64,000 nt of DNA from Galdieria sulphuraria (taxonomy: Eukaryota > Rhodophyta > Bangiophyceae > Galdieriales > Galdieriaceae), in assembly GCF_000341285.1 (NCBI RefSeq), contig NW_005178457.1, positions 1 to 64,000 on the forward strand. Reading direction: 5' to 3'. Both the position numbers and the translations under genes were made by a program. Positions 12,970 to 23,590 of this stretch are shown here, piece after piece. The notes under the pieces were generated by a model. That model saw only the letters and a program-made list of their open reading frames with translations. It did not search any database and had not been told where the DNA came from. Each line of letters opens with the position of its first letter. Positions within the stretch are counted from its first letter, which is position 1.

Positions 12970-13130
12970 ACTTTTACTCAATCCTTCACTTTGTGATTTC
13001 TTTTTAAGAGCAAGTAAACTCTTTTTTTTTATGTTTGAAACTTGGTTACATCTTACTTGCTTGTCTTTTGGACACCATACAGTCTTCCTTGAAAAGAGTT
13101 TATTAGCTGGCTTTCAAGGCTGGCTTATAA
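12970..13130. repeat. Shared 3' flank of type A copies (copy 2)
   Basis: This segment matches the flank after type A copy 1 (4289-4440), with small insertions such as a longer poly-T run and otherwise close identity. It marks the right edge of the duplicated type A unit. Confidence 0.75.
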
Positions 13131-14988
13131 TCGTTTCATGTCAATTTGCAATAATATTGCAGAGTTGTAGCAATGATTCAAAATGAATAGACTATACATA
13201 CATACATGTTGATACAACTAGAATGAAAAATATCCTTTCTTGTCCAAATACTTAGTAAAATGGTTACCCAAAGGATATCTCAAAACATTCTTCAATTGTC
13301 TGCTATGTTGTCTTTCTAGTCTGTTGAAAAAAGACTAGTAACTCCTTTTACTATAATTTTCAAAGACTGAGACAGAAAAAGGTTGTTTGTAGATTTCACT
13401 TGGACTGTCCTTCCTGTCTTTTGTTAACTGAATAGAAGAGAGTTTTCCTCGGTTTTAGACCAAACGAAGGGAATGGCAGCAAAAACTTGAGGCTTCCTCC
13501 AACTTGAGAACCTGCACTGCGGTCTAAAAAAGAGTTTTAGCTTCTTGAAATTCCATAAAAGTTTAGATTCCTTTCGTTTTTATGTGTTTTTTTCAAACTG
13601 CATTTCTAGCCTTAGAATTCATATGAATGGCTCCTACAAATATGAAACTTGTTGGATCCAAGAGAAAACATAGCAAAGGTAAGAGCAAATACTAAAAAGA
13701 GTATTTAAGTTTGCAATTCAAACTCTATCTCAAAAGTAGTCACGACACTATATATTCAAACTCTGTTTTTGTGAATTAGACTGAAAACTCACCGATTCTC
13801 AGATAAGGAAGGTAACCCGGTTGCAAAGATGAAAAACTTTGTTCAATTATCGATAGAACAAGAGACATCTTAAATGACTCTACCACATGATAGACACAGA
13901 AAAAAACTTTCTATTTCAGAAAATCACCATTTACATAGGAGTTCTATTTATATTGCATTGCAAAGGACAACTTTGAGAGTGGAACAGAATTGCTTCTAAG
14001 TAGTCAAAGGAAACCATATCCAATCTTGAAGTATTGTCATTCCACAACAATCACTTGACCGATAACTTAGGAACTACAAAGTCTTTCAGCCAACATAAGA
14101 GTCATGTTGGGTAAAAGTTCTTCAATATGGAGTGGCTTTCAGTTGGAGAATTGCTGAAGCTTTCAAGTTAGTACACTAATCGACCTTGACTCAAGTATAC
14201 AAGGCTTCTTCTTTAGCAAAATAATTTTTTGGCTCAATCTTTTACTCTCCTTTTCAGCATCGATGTGCAGAAAATGAACGATTATAGTGACTACATTTGA
14301 AGCCTTAATTGATGTCCTTATATAAGACATATTCACAACTTGGTAAAAGTCGAACAAAGGATAGACAACTTGTGTAGCTATTACATCAATAATGGCTTGT
14401 ATTTAATGATAAGTCAGTATGACAATCTACATAATACTCTTCTCCAAACTCAATTAGATACTTTTGTATTTATAAACTCTGCTACGAACGGTTACAAACT
14501 AACAGACTTCCCATTCATTGCAATTCTCTGTTTCCCACTATATTTCGTCTGTAACTTACAAAAAGCTTGTATCTAATTAGACTTGTATATAGGAGTTTGC
14601 GTGTAAGATGGTGTGGAAGATAGTAGAAAAACTCTCTTACAGTATACAAGCCATAGAAAGAGTACCCATCAATCTAATTCACCACAAAAACTCATAGAAA
14701 ACTATTTCTTGTCTATAGTAAAAGAAAGTTTCTAGTTATGACAAGCAAGAAAATATTCCTGCTTTCTCTCTGTTGTCATTGTGAGTCTAGAAGTGTCAAA
14801 GAGATCAGTTTTACCAATCACCAAATAAAGCAACCGCTCGAACAATAAAACATACACTCCTTCCAACTCCTTTGTCCTCCTCCAAGTGTTTTGTTCTCGG
14901 CTCCTTTGAAAGCTTTTAGGTCATCGCTTTCATCAACCTTTTATCATCATCACTCATTCATTGATTTTGGAGAGCGGCGGCGTGGAAA
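13131..14988. other. Spacer before type B copy 2
   Basis: No gene is recognisable. The last 150 bp before the ATG at 14989 are rich in pyrimidine runs and CTTTGTCCTCC/CTCCAAG-like blocks and are presumably promoter and 5' leader. Short open stretches such as 14340-14576 show no family signature. Confidence 0.4.
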
Positions 14989-17484
14989 ATGACTAGTCAA
15001 GAGATACGCATAAGTTTGCCTGGAATGACAAAAGTACCATTAATAGATAGAAAAGAAGATATTTACTCTATTCTTCAAACTTATTTCCACCAGTTTTCTC
15101 CAGTTGGGAAAAACTTTAACATACGCCCTTCAGCTTCCTTTTCTCCACATATTTTTGGAGCTGGCAAAAGCTTTGTAGGTCAAAATTTTTTAGAGTTTTT
15201 AAAAAAATTCGCCGAAGAAGAAAAAGAGCAGAAGGAGACGGAGATTTTCAACAAGAGCTCGTCGGGAAAAATTGAAGCGAAGATTTTTTCTTGGAAACAC
15301 TTTGCGGAAAACACTTTGTCAGTTGTCTTAGAACTAGAAGAGAGCTTTTCTCATGCTCCTTTTCCAAGGTTTCGAAAGGCTTTGATGAATAACATAATTT
15401 TGAACGCTTACCGACAAAATGGTAAAGATAGGGACGCCCTTCAGATAGCTGAAAGGACAATAAAAAAACCTGACATCGTAAGAGCTATTCAGTATCTTCT
15501 CGAACAATTTCAGAAACAATATTTATTTTTGATGATAGACGAACTTAGCCACCTGAGTGACCTCACCAAATACTATAGTGAACTCAACAAGAAACAGTTC
15601 ATCGAGTCTGACCCAAAATATGTACCTTTCCGGAAGTTCTTCCGCATTTTACGTGAATTGTTGATTACAGGAAAGGTAATCGTCTATTTGGCAGGTCGAA
15701 CCGATGAAATCTCAGCCCCCCGGACTGATGCTCGCTCCAGTAGTGTGAGTCTCCATATGTTGCGGTTGAATCCCTTTAACATCAATGATATTAACGAATA
15801 TATTGAGCTGGCAACTTATAATGGAAAGTCCTTGAAGGACTGGTTATTGCCCTCAGATGATTTACGATATCGATTCGTAGAATTGTTGAAAAAGAAGACA
15901 GGAGGTATGCCGTTGATTGTAAGGAACACTTTATTAACACTAATAGAGAAAGTGCAAAACGAAGCCCAACCTGTTATCAACAATGAAAATATGGAACCCT
16001 TATTAGATAGTGTCTTTAAAGATATACTAAAAGAGTCAACAACCTTTATTATTCCAGAGATACAAGATTCCGCAACCCTTCTTCGATATCAATTTGTCCT
16101 TTTGAATTATCAGCTCGGAACAGTTTTTCCAATTGACTTTGTAATTACTTTATGTGGAACGAGAAGTTATTTGATGGACTTGGTTGCAACTTTTGGGTTT
16201 TACTCTGAAAGTTGTGAAACTGACGGGATTGATTTGGGCACCGAATTCAAGATTGGTTGTTGTGAATTTATATTGAGAGCTCATAGCAAAGATAACTTTT
16301 TCCTTGAGGCTACTGAACTCTTTCCTTTATCTCCGTTTAGTTATATTCCCGACACTTCAACAGCAAAAGGAGTCTTCTTTGAATTTGTATTTATGAAGAT
16401 CTTTCGCTTTCGCTTATTAACTTTTCTTCATTCTAATTCCTCGCCTATTGTACATTCTGCTATTCCAGGAATTTTCCAGGATTCCTTTATTGAACAGGAC
16501 AATATTTCTTATTCTATGGAATCAACAAAATCTAATGATATACCCATCTTGAGAAATGTCTCTGATTCATTTTCTGACCATTATAGAAAATTTTTACAAC
16601 GTTGTGGTATTTTTGTTCCAAAAGATGGCAATTCTAGTGGCGCTGATGCATATGTTGTATTCCATAATGGACAAACACGTTATGTTGTTGGATTTTCATT
16701 CAAATTTTATCACAAAAGTGAATTTTCGAAGAGAGATATTGAGAAGGAAGCAGAACAATTTTTCCAAGAAGTTATTCCCGTTTTGAATAACGAATCTCCT
16801 TCATCTGTTCAACTTTGTTTTCAGTTTGTGGTAGTTTGTGCTAGTTATGGTCGATCTGTAGGTTTCTCTGTTGAACAACAGAACATTGTTGAAGATGCAA
16901 GTCGTTTTGTGACTCAACATTCTTCGGGATCAACTTTGAATGAAAGTAGTCGATCATGTCTGCAATTGGTAGTTGTTTCGCAATGGAACATTGAACGATT
17001 TTTGGGAAGAGAAAATTTCGATATTTTTAGGAAAATTGGCAAGGCAAGCCGAGAAGAGTTCAGAAAAGACTTTTCAGTATGGTGTAAAACTGTCTTTGAG
17101 TCGATGTCTAATGAATATGTTTCATCTTTGGAAGCTGAGCAATCAAATGTTACTGTTAGAGTGGCTCGAAATATAAGACCGAGAACCAATGAGGAGAATA
17201 GGATGCCAATGGAAAGTTTTCAAAGTGCTATGCAAGTGGAACGAAAGGTTGCAGCATCGAGTTCTTTGTCTTCGTCATTTGATTGGAATGCTTTCTTAAG
17301 AGAACGTTGTGGTTTTTCTGAAGAAGAAGTTGCCTATTATTTTAGGAAACTTTCAAGATTCGGCAGAGTTTGGCTTTCCAGACTCGATGAAGATTCTTTA
17401 CGTCGCATGGGCATCACTGATCCCACCGTAATAGCCAAACTGCTTATTGGCATTACTGAAGAGTTTTCAAACTTCAGAATATGA
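14989..17484 (+). CDS. P-loop NTPase/nuclease-like/SAM protein, type B copy 2 (looks whole)
   Basis: This 831-aa intronless protein appears complete. It has Walker A FGAGKS (about 56-61), Walker B LMIDE (about 181-185) and the TGGMP motif (about 306-310) of archaeal-type/STAND ATPases. A long helical and probably winged-helix region follows. A PD-(D/E)XK-like core then has Asp at 553 (GADAY) and an S-F-K triplet at 570-572, lacking the usual acidic or Gln residue before Lys. A C-terminal SAM-like bundle (about 760-828) ends with the LRRMGITDPTVIAKLL pattern. The domain order suggests the CR (Crinkler/RHS-like) class, here with a SAM module for oligomerisation or targeting. Loss of the acidic residue argues for DNA binding rather than cutting, unless another residue substitutes. 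The absence of introns contrasts with the intron-rich right half. Function in the alga is unknown. Confidence 0.65.
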   Translation: MTSQEIRISLPGMTKVPLIDRKEDIYSILQTYFHQFSPVGKNFNIRPSASFSPHIFGAGKSFVGQNFLEFLKKFAEEEKEQKETEIFNKSSSGKIEAKIFSWKHFAENTLSVVLELEESFSHAPFPRFRKALMNNIILNAYRQNGKDRDALQIAERTIKKPDIVRAIQYLLEQFQKQYLFLMIDELSHLSDLTKYYSELNKKQFIESDPKYVPFRKFFRILRELLITGKVIVYLAGRTDEISAPRTDARSSSVSLHMLRLNPFNINDINEYIELATYNGKSLKDWLLPSDDLRYRFVELLKKKTGGMPLIVRNTLLTLIEKVQNEAQPVINNENMEPLLDSVFKDILKESTTFIIPEIQDSATLLRYQFVLLNYQLGTVFPIDFVITLCGTRSYLMDLVATFGFYSESCETDGIDLGTEFKIGCCEFILRAHSKDNFFLEATELFPLSPFSYIPDTSTAKGVFFEFVFMKIFRFRLLTFLHSNSSPIVHSAIPGIFQDSFIEQDNISYSMESTKSNDIPILRNVSDSFSDHYRKFLQRCGIFVPKDGNSSGADAYVVFHNGQTRYVVGFSFKFYHKSEFSKRDIEKEAEQFFQEVIPVLNNESPSSVQLCFQFVVVCASYGRSVGFSVEQQNIVEDASRFVTQHSSGSTLNESSRSCLQLVVVSQWNIERFLGRENFDIFRKIGKASREEFRKDFSVWCKTVFESMSNEYVSSLEAEQSNVTVRVARNIRPRTNEENRMPMESFQSAMQVERKVAASSSLSSSFDWNAFLRERCGFSEEEVAYYFRKLSRFGRVWLSRLDEDSLRRMGITDPTVIAKLLIGITEEFSNFRI

Positions 17485-18739
17485 ACTTATCCATTACATG
17501 GAGTCTTGATAAGACTAAATAAAGTTTGGAGGAAGCTCTTACTATCTAATACTAGTTGGATTGATATAAAATGGACACTCACAATTGTATCCTTATAATA
17601 GTCTTTATGTATTCGATAGATGATAGAATACTTGTAATGGAACCCTTGCAGCAACCAAACACGTTAGATAATATTGTCTCGATGTACTTTTCCTTTGAAA
17701 TTGTAAGATTCGAATTCAGTGCACGGAAGTAACCCTATCATGTGATCAAAATGTGACAACAAAGTTACTTTTCAGCATACTCGCTTTACAAAACAAAAGA
17801 GTCACAACTGTTGGAAACAATACGTCGCAAAATTCTCGAAAATTCAGCTTTAAGAGTTACATCCAAACCTTCAAAATAATACTTGAAACTAATCCTTCCT
17901 ATTATTCTGTGACAGATTAGCTACTTGAAGACATGAGGGTTCTTAACATGGGCCAGTTTTCTGTGGATATATTGCCGAATTTATACTAATTAAATGAAGA
18001 ATGAAAAACACTCTTCTACTTGAATGCTATCCATATCCACTTGGAGAGTTGGTCCAACTATCTCACTAGTATATTGCAACAATACTCAAGTAAAGAAGAG
18101 TGTGCCATTCACAGTACACAAAAACTGCATCGTGATGTCAAGTTGCTGTAATTGGATTTGTGAGGAAAACTCACTTATTTACATCACGTCAAATCCACAA
18201 CTAGAAAACAAAGCTTAGTGCTCTTCTTTTAAAAACTTACTCGACAAACAGAAAACTGTAGCTTCTATGAAAGAAAAGGGTGCAGAGTAACCCACATGAC
18301 TGCTTCATATGAAACACATGAGACATTTTCAAAGAGCTTATTTTTGAAATTGGATGAATGGACCTTTTTTTCCTTCTTCACATCGAACTTTTCCATTTTG
18401 ACTTGTTCCTTTCATAAATATCCAAGAATTCTCCTTCAACCTTGATTCCACAACGCTTGTGATTGTGTTTTTCTAATGTCCATCTTTGATCAAGCTTTCA
18501 TTGGTGTTATGTGAATGGTGTCTTTGGAGTCATAACGATATAGCTCAAACAATCACTAGGTTGAATTGTACTTTAAAATAAATAAATAATATACAACGAC
18601 TCTTTGCCATAAAACAACACTCAATCATGAATAACTATCCAATGCAAAACACTTTTACTTTTTGTCCATCAAGAGACTCATATAAATGTAATGTTGCATA
18701 TCCATGATAGAAGAAGAACAAGGCTCAAAAATAATATGG
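17485..18739. other. Gene-free spacer, first part
   Basis: This begins the roughly 6-kb gene-poor stretch after the NTPase array. No frame with a family signature is seen. The short frame 18024-18218 has no recognisable motif. Confidence 0.4.
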
Positions 18740-19095
18740 ACGAGACCAGCTTAGCCAGGTTGACTACACATTTCTCCAAAATAACTTCCTCTCACAAGGA
18801 TACAACTTGTTATCTTGTCACCAAAACCACCTTGTGAAATAGCTCGATGCGTCCTCCACTTTCACCATCACTAACCGATCTACTCGTATTGCCAGGGTTG
18901 CCACCAGTCAAAGTGACTCATATCGAACTTTCTCCTTCGCATCTTCCATATTCTGGTCTATCAACACTACCACCGCCTTTACCCAACGAATAACTTTTGC
19001 TTCTTTTCAGGTTCTATAGTTGTATCTCTACAAGTAGTGTCATCTCCATCAATTACCAGTCCTCCAGCTTTGTTGACACGTCAAGGTATAGTCAT
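18740..19095 (-). pseudogene. Possible relic of a protein-coding gene
   Basis: Read on the minus strand, several short neighbouring stretches look more protein-like than their surroundings: AGGLVIDGDDTTCRDTTI, GKGGGSVDRPEYGRCEGESS, LTGGNPGNTSRSVSDGESGG and QGGFGDKITSCILVRGSYFG. The Gly/Asp/Cys-rich, beta-strand-like character is consistent across them, and local GC is higher than in the flanks. They do not form one open frame, so this is either a decayed gene or a multi-exon gene with very short exons. No family is recognised. The plus strand also has a short open stretch (from 18847) that may be a shadow. Confidence 0.25.
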
Positions 19096-19625
19096 TGAAT
19101 GAAAAAAAGAGGACTATCAAACGAAAGAGAAACCTCCAGTCGAAGTTGTCTTATCTAAGTAAGGAAAGAAGCAGGAGCATCATCTTGCAAAAAGGGACCC
19201 AACGAACATTCTTCGTTGGCTTTTTTTGAACAGACTATTAGACTCTTGTGTTGACGAGTTATTTTCTGATGAAAACAAACTGGACTGGGTACAAAGATTT
19301 TATCCAATGAAATATAATATCATTTCAACTACTTTCATCGAAACCAGATTCTCTCCAATCTAGAATATCTGTTGTTATATGAAACTGGAAAAGACCTCGT
19401 ACGATTCTTTACACCAACACATTACTTTTAAATATGACACGGACATCAGGTCCTGTAGGAACTTGTATAAATAGTTGGATAAGAGTCAAATTTGCAGGGA
19501 CTGCAAACCCATACAACAAGCTACTTTTGGTAATTCAATTGCAATGTGTATGTTTTCATTCCACGAGAAAATGATATGGCTGCCTGATGATCAGCTTTCA
19601 TGATTTCCTAAATGTCTTCTCTCTC

Positions 19626-19657
<32 letters not shown>

Positions 19658-22600
19658 CACAAAAATGCAAGAAAACACTTCAAAGGTATCCACATGAAAG
19701 GTTGTATTCCAATTCAACTCCACTTTTTTATCATTCTTAGCTTCGAAATTGGATCTAGCTTGTTGTGACTAGGTTTAAGATTTACGTGAGTTCAACTGAC
19801 TGGGCTTGTTTCATAAAGGTAAGTTTTTTTTTGTTAATCATGACGAAATTTCAAGCCACTTTTTTTTATATGTCAATGTGAGGACAACAGTCATAATTAT
19901 TTTTTGGGCATGCTTTCACTTGTATGGACTTGTTGTTCTCAAGTATGCATTGCTGTATTTGAGCAACTTGTAAAAGTCAAGCTATTCTAACACTCTCAGT
20001 TCAAATGTATGATAAGTATAGTTGTGCAGTTACGAATGAAGCAATTTAGGTTTTCAATTCAAAAAAAGAAAGTCAATCCTTGAATTGGATGGTTGGTGTG
20101 TAGCTACAAAGTTTATGCAATGAAATGTCAAGAGTGAGAAAAGAGTAAATATAGTAAGCAAAAAAAAGACATTGTATAAAATGATAAACTCAATATAATT
20201 TGTATAAAAAGAGTTGCTATCATGACAACTATGATTATGAAGAAAAGTTTCCAAATGAAAACACTTTCTAAACAAATGCATATTTATGTATCTATTCATA
20301 AACAAGAATAGAATAACTATTCAAAGCCTTGAACTTTCTATATATTCTGTATAGCATTAGCAACACTCTTTTCAATATTTCCCTTTCTTTTGGATGAAAC
20401 AATAAATGAGAAGATGCCATCACGACAAGCAATAGTCCTTGTTACGATAACCTTGAATAGTGCAATTCACACTCACAATAGGCATAGTTCTTTCTCTCTC
20501 TCTCTCTCATTTCCATCCTCAAAAAGTGTCTTTTACTATATCCTTTATGATATAAAGAATGCTTTATACTATGTAAATCAACAAATACATTACAGTTGCA
20601 ACTTGACAAAGTTGTCAATTTGAGGCATCAACCATGTGAGAAAGAGTTCCCATGAAATGTCTCCAAAATAACATCTTTTCATTCTAATATAGTAAAAAAC
20701 TAAAAAGTTTTTAAACTAGTCAAAAGTACTCAAATAAAGAACCAAAAGTTACTCAACAAACTTGAGAGATATTGACTTTACAATCAAAGAGAAATTCTCC
20801 TAAAAGCCAAAGCTACTTCAACTTCTTCTCAGATGTTTGAGATTTCATAAATTGACCAAGGCTGAAGATTGGACAACTAGACATGAACGATCCAACATTT
20901 CAATGCACAGCTACTGAGACAACCCACCATCCAATTATCCGATAAACTATTTCATTGGAACATAACAGAAAAGTTTTCAAGGAAAACCACCAAAAAGGAA
21001 TACAATATGACCGATTGATAGGAAATTTGCAGGATGAAAATCTTCAATTTTCAAATGCTTCACTGCCAACTCTGTAAACCAAAACTATTTTGATAATGGT
21101 CGCAAAGTTGATTAGAAGAAATAGAAAGCTTGTTGACCAACACAATATTGAACCAACCTGAACTTGCATTTTACCTTTATTGACCCGAAGATTTCCAAAA
21201 GGAATGCTCTCATAACTTGAATTCAACTCTTTCTTATATATGGACTGTCCCAATTCAATTGTATATGGAACCCTATGCAGTAAAATTGAGTCATAACAAT
21301 TCCTTGGCCTGTTCTTTGAATACTGTCTATTATAATATTATTATACAACTTTAATCAAAGGTTTTTCTTATACCATCGGGTGAAACAGAAACACATATTA
21401 TTTCAAGATGATAGTTGAGACATGTCCAAACTTGCAAAAGAGTACGAACTCAAACCTTTGATTGTTAGTAAAACAGATTGAAGTGAACCGCAAGACAACT
21501 GTTCAATGTTGACAATTTAACTTTTGCAACACTCCATTGTCACTTTTTCCAAGTACTCCTAGTTGAGATGATATGTGCAGTTATTGAGAGGTGCAATTCT
21601 TTAAAATGTTGATACTGCATGTTTCCTTCATGAACCAATAGCTTAAAGACATGTCTTATGATATGTGTTTCCAAGAGATTATTATAAACTTCTTTTATAG
21701 TCTATGTGGAACACAAATTGAAAATTAGGAATGTAAAGTGACATTACTTGAAAGACTTTTTTTATATGCACATATAAAATGGATGGGATTGTGATGGAAT
21801 GAAGAATGCTCCTTTCAATCACATCTCTTATACATCTTATGATTATGGAGACTTATAGAACAAGTTTATCCTATCATGAATGAGAGGATTCAATCAATCT
21901 CATGATTACAAAAAGGACTAGATAATATGTGGAGTTGTTGAAGATTCAAGTGACTATCTCAATCTATTCTTCATAATAAACATGGACAATAAATGATTCA
22001 ATCGTATACGAATAAAATGCAAATATTGAGGAATTGTTAAAGATAGAATCGACATATCCCAAAACTGTTGGAGGAAAGATTAGAAGAGGTTTTATCAAAT
22101 TTTTGTTGAGTTTGTGTATTGCTTGACCATGAAACTTCACAATTACTTGTTGTCAAAGTGATTGGCCTTTTCTTGATAAAGATTGACTTTAACAATATGG
22201 CCTTTGATTATTCTTTTCAAGACCTTTTTCATTGACAATAAAGCAATTGATCTCGTTTCCGTATCTCGATTGGAAGAGAAAATGAATAACAATAGGAACG
22301 ATTGAATCTTTGTTTCGTGTGATAATATCATTACTTTTATCCCATTTGGACTTTGCACATGAATAGTGGCAAACCATTGTTTTCAAGAGCAACGAATCAA
22401 TAAGATAAAATGGAAAGCAACTCGGTCCATACCCATTAACTCAGATTGTTGTGTTTGGTTTGGTTCGAGATGAAATAGCCATCGGAAAGTTATCCTTTTC
22501 ATCTCTTTTTCTGGAACACAATAGGAAATTGATTGTATGAGAATTGTGTGTGCTTTTGGAAATCTGTCAAAGAGGATGATTTGTATTTGGGTCCTATACT

Positions 22601-23590
22601 ATTTTCAAGTTTTTGTTTGAGATAAGTGGGATAAATATGGGAATAGCCAAAAAGATGCAAGTCATCCTATCTACAAACGGCTCATTGAAAGAGTTGATCA
22701 CCTAGTTGGGTTTTCAATCCTATTTGTTGAAGAAAGAATATATATATATATATACATAGAGATAGATAGAAATACATATATATAAATATAAATAGATACT
22801 TGGAAATAAAAGTGAGTCCGCTTTTCTTACCTTTGATGAGTTGTTGGAATTCAAACCATTCTGTGTATTCAAATGAGATAATGACAGATAAACGAGACAT
22901 ATGCAATTGATTGCCTGGATCATGGCTCCATTTCTATTTCAATGAGAAATTCAAATGATCCAATATTCATTTGAAACTCTGGTGTACAACAACTCCCCAT
23001 TCCTTCCAAAATCTGTATTATACAAACTGAGTTGAAAAGGCAAATAATGACTATTCCATATACTCTCCAACCAAAATATCGAAAGAAAGTGGAAAGATAT
23101 TTCTTATTTTATGATTGAGTCGCTCAACTGGCACAAATATTGTTTGTTTCATCATTTCAATGATAATTGAAATATCCTATCATCTGTTCTATTATTAAGA
23201 ATGGTCGCTCATATCCAACAAGTAACATAAAAGGTGATGGATATCGAAAACCAATGTTCGTCGATTTTTTTTATATGAGTCTTCAAAAAAATGGATAAGC
23301 AACCTCGATTATTTTTCCAATTGAGAAAGAAAAAACTTTCTTGGCATGCATTCAGTTGTTATCATCATTTGCAGTGTTTGTTACCCAAAAATGAAGAATG
23401 TCATGATTGTCCATGTAGCAAATAAAAGGACATTTTCAATGAACGAAAAACAATGAATGATAAATATTCATATAGTAGAATACTAGCCAAAATGTTTTTA
23501 TAGAAATGACTAGAGCTCATATTCAATTTCACAACACTCATGTATCATCACATATGTAAAACTAGATATCCAAAAAAAACAGTTACCTTT
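19096..23590. other. Gene-free spacer, second part
   Basis: About 4.5 kb of AT-rich DNA with no recognisable gene. It holds simple-sequence tracts (near 19618 and 22740) and many direct and inverted poly-A/T runs. Its size stands out against the 50-460 bp spacers in the right half. Confidence 0.45.
19618..19658. repeat. (CT)n-(TA)n-(GA)n palindromic microsatellite
   Basis: A CT run passes through alternating TA into a GA run, making a near-perfect inverted repeat that could form a hairpin. Similar CT/TA or GA tracts recur at 42991-43045 and near 37290. Confidence 0.9.

Noticed and set aside
22682-22923. Minus-strand short frames with IYMYFYLSLCIYIYIYIF
   Set aside because: They arise from translation of a TA/GATA microsatellite near 22740.
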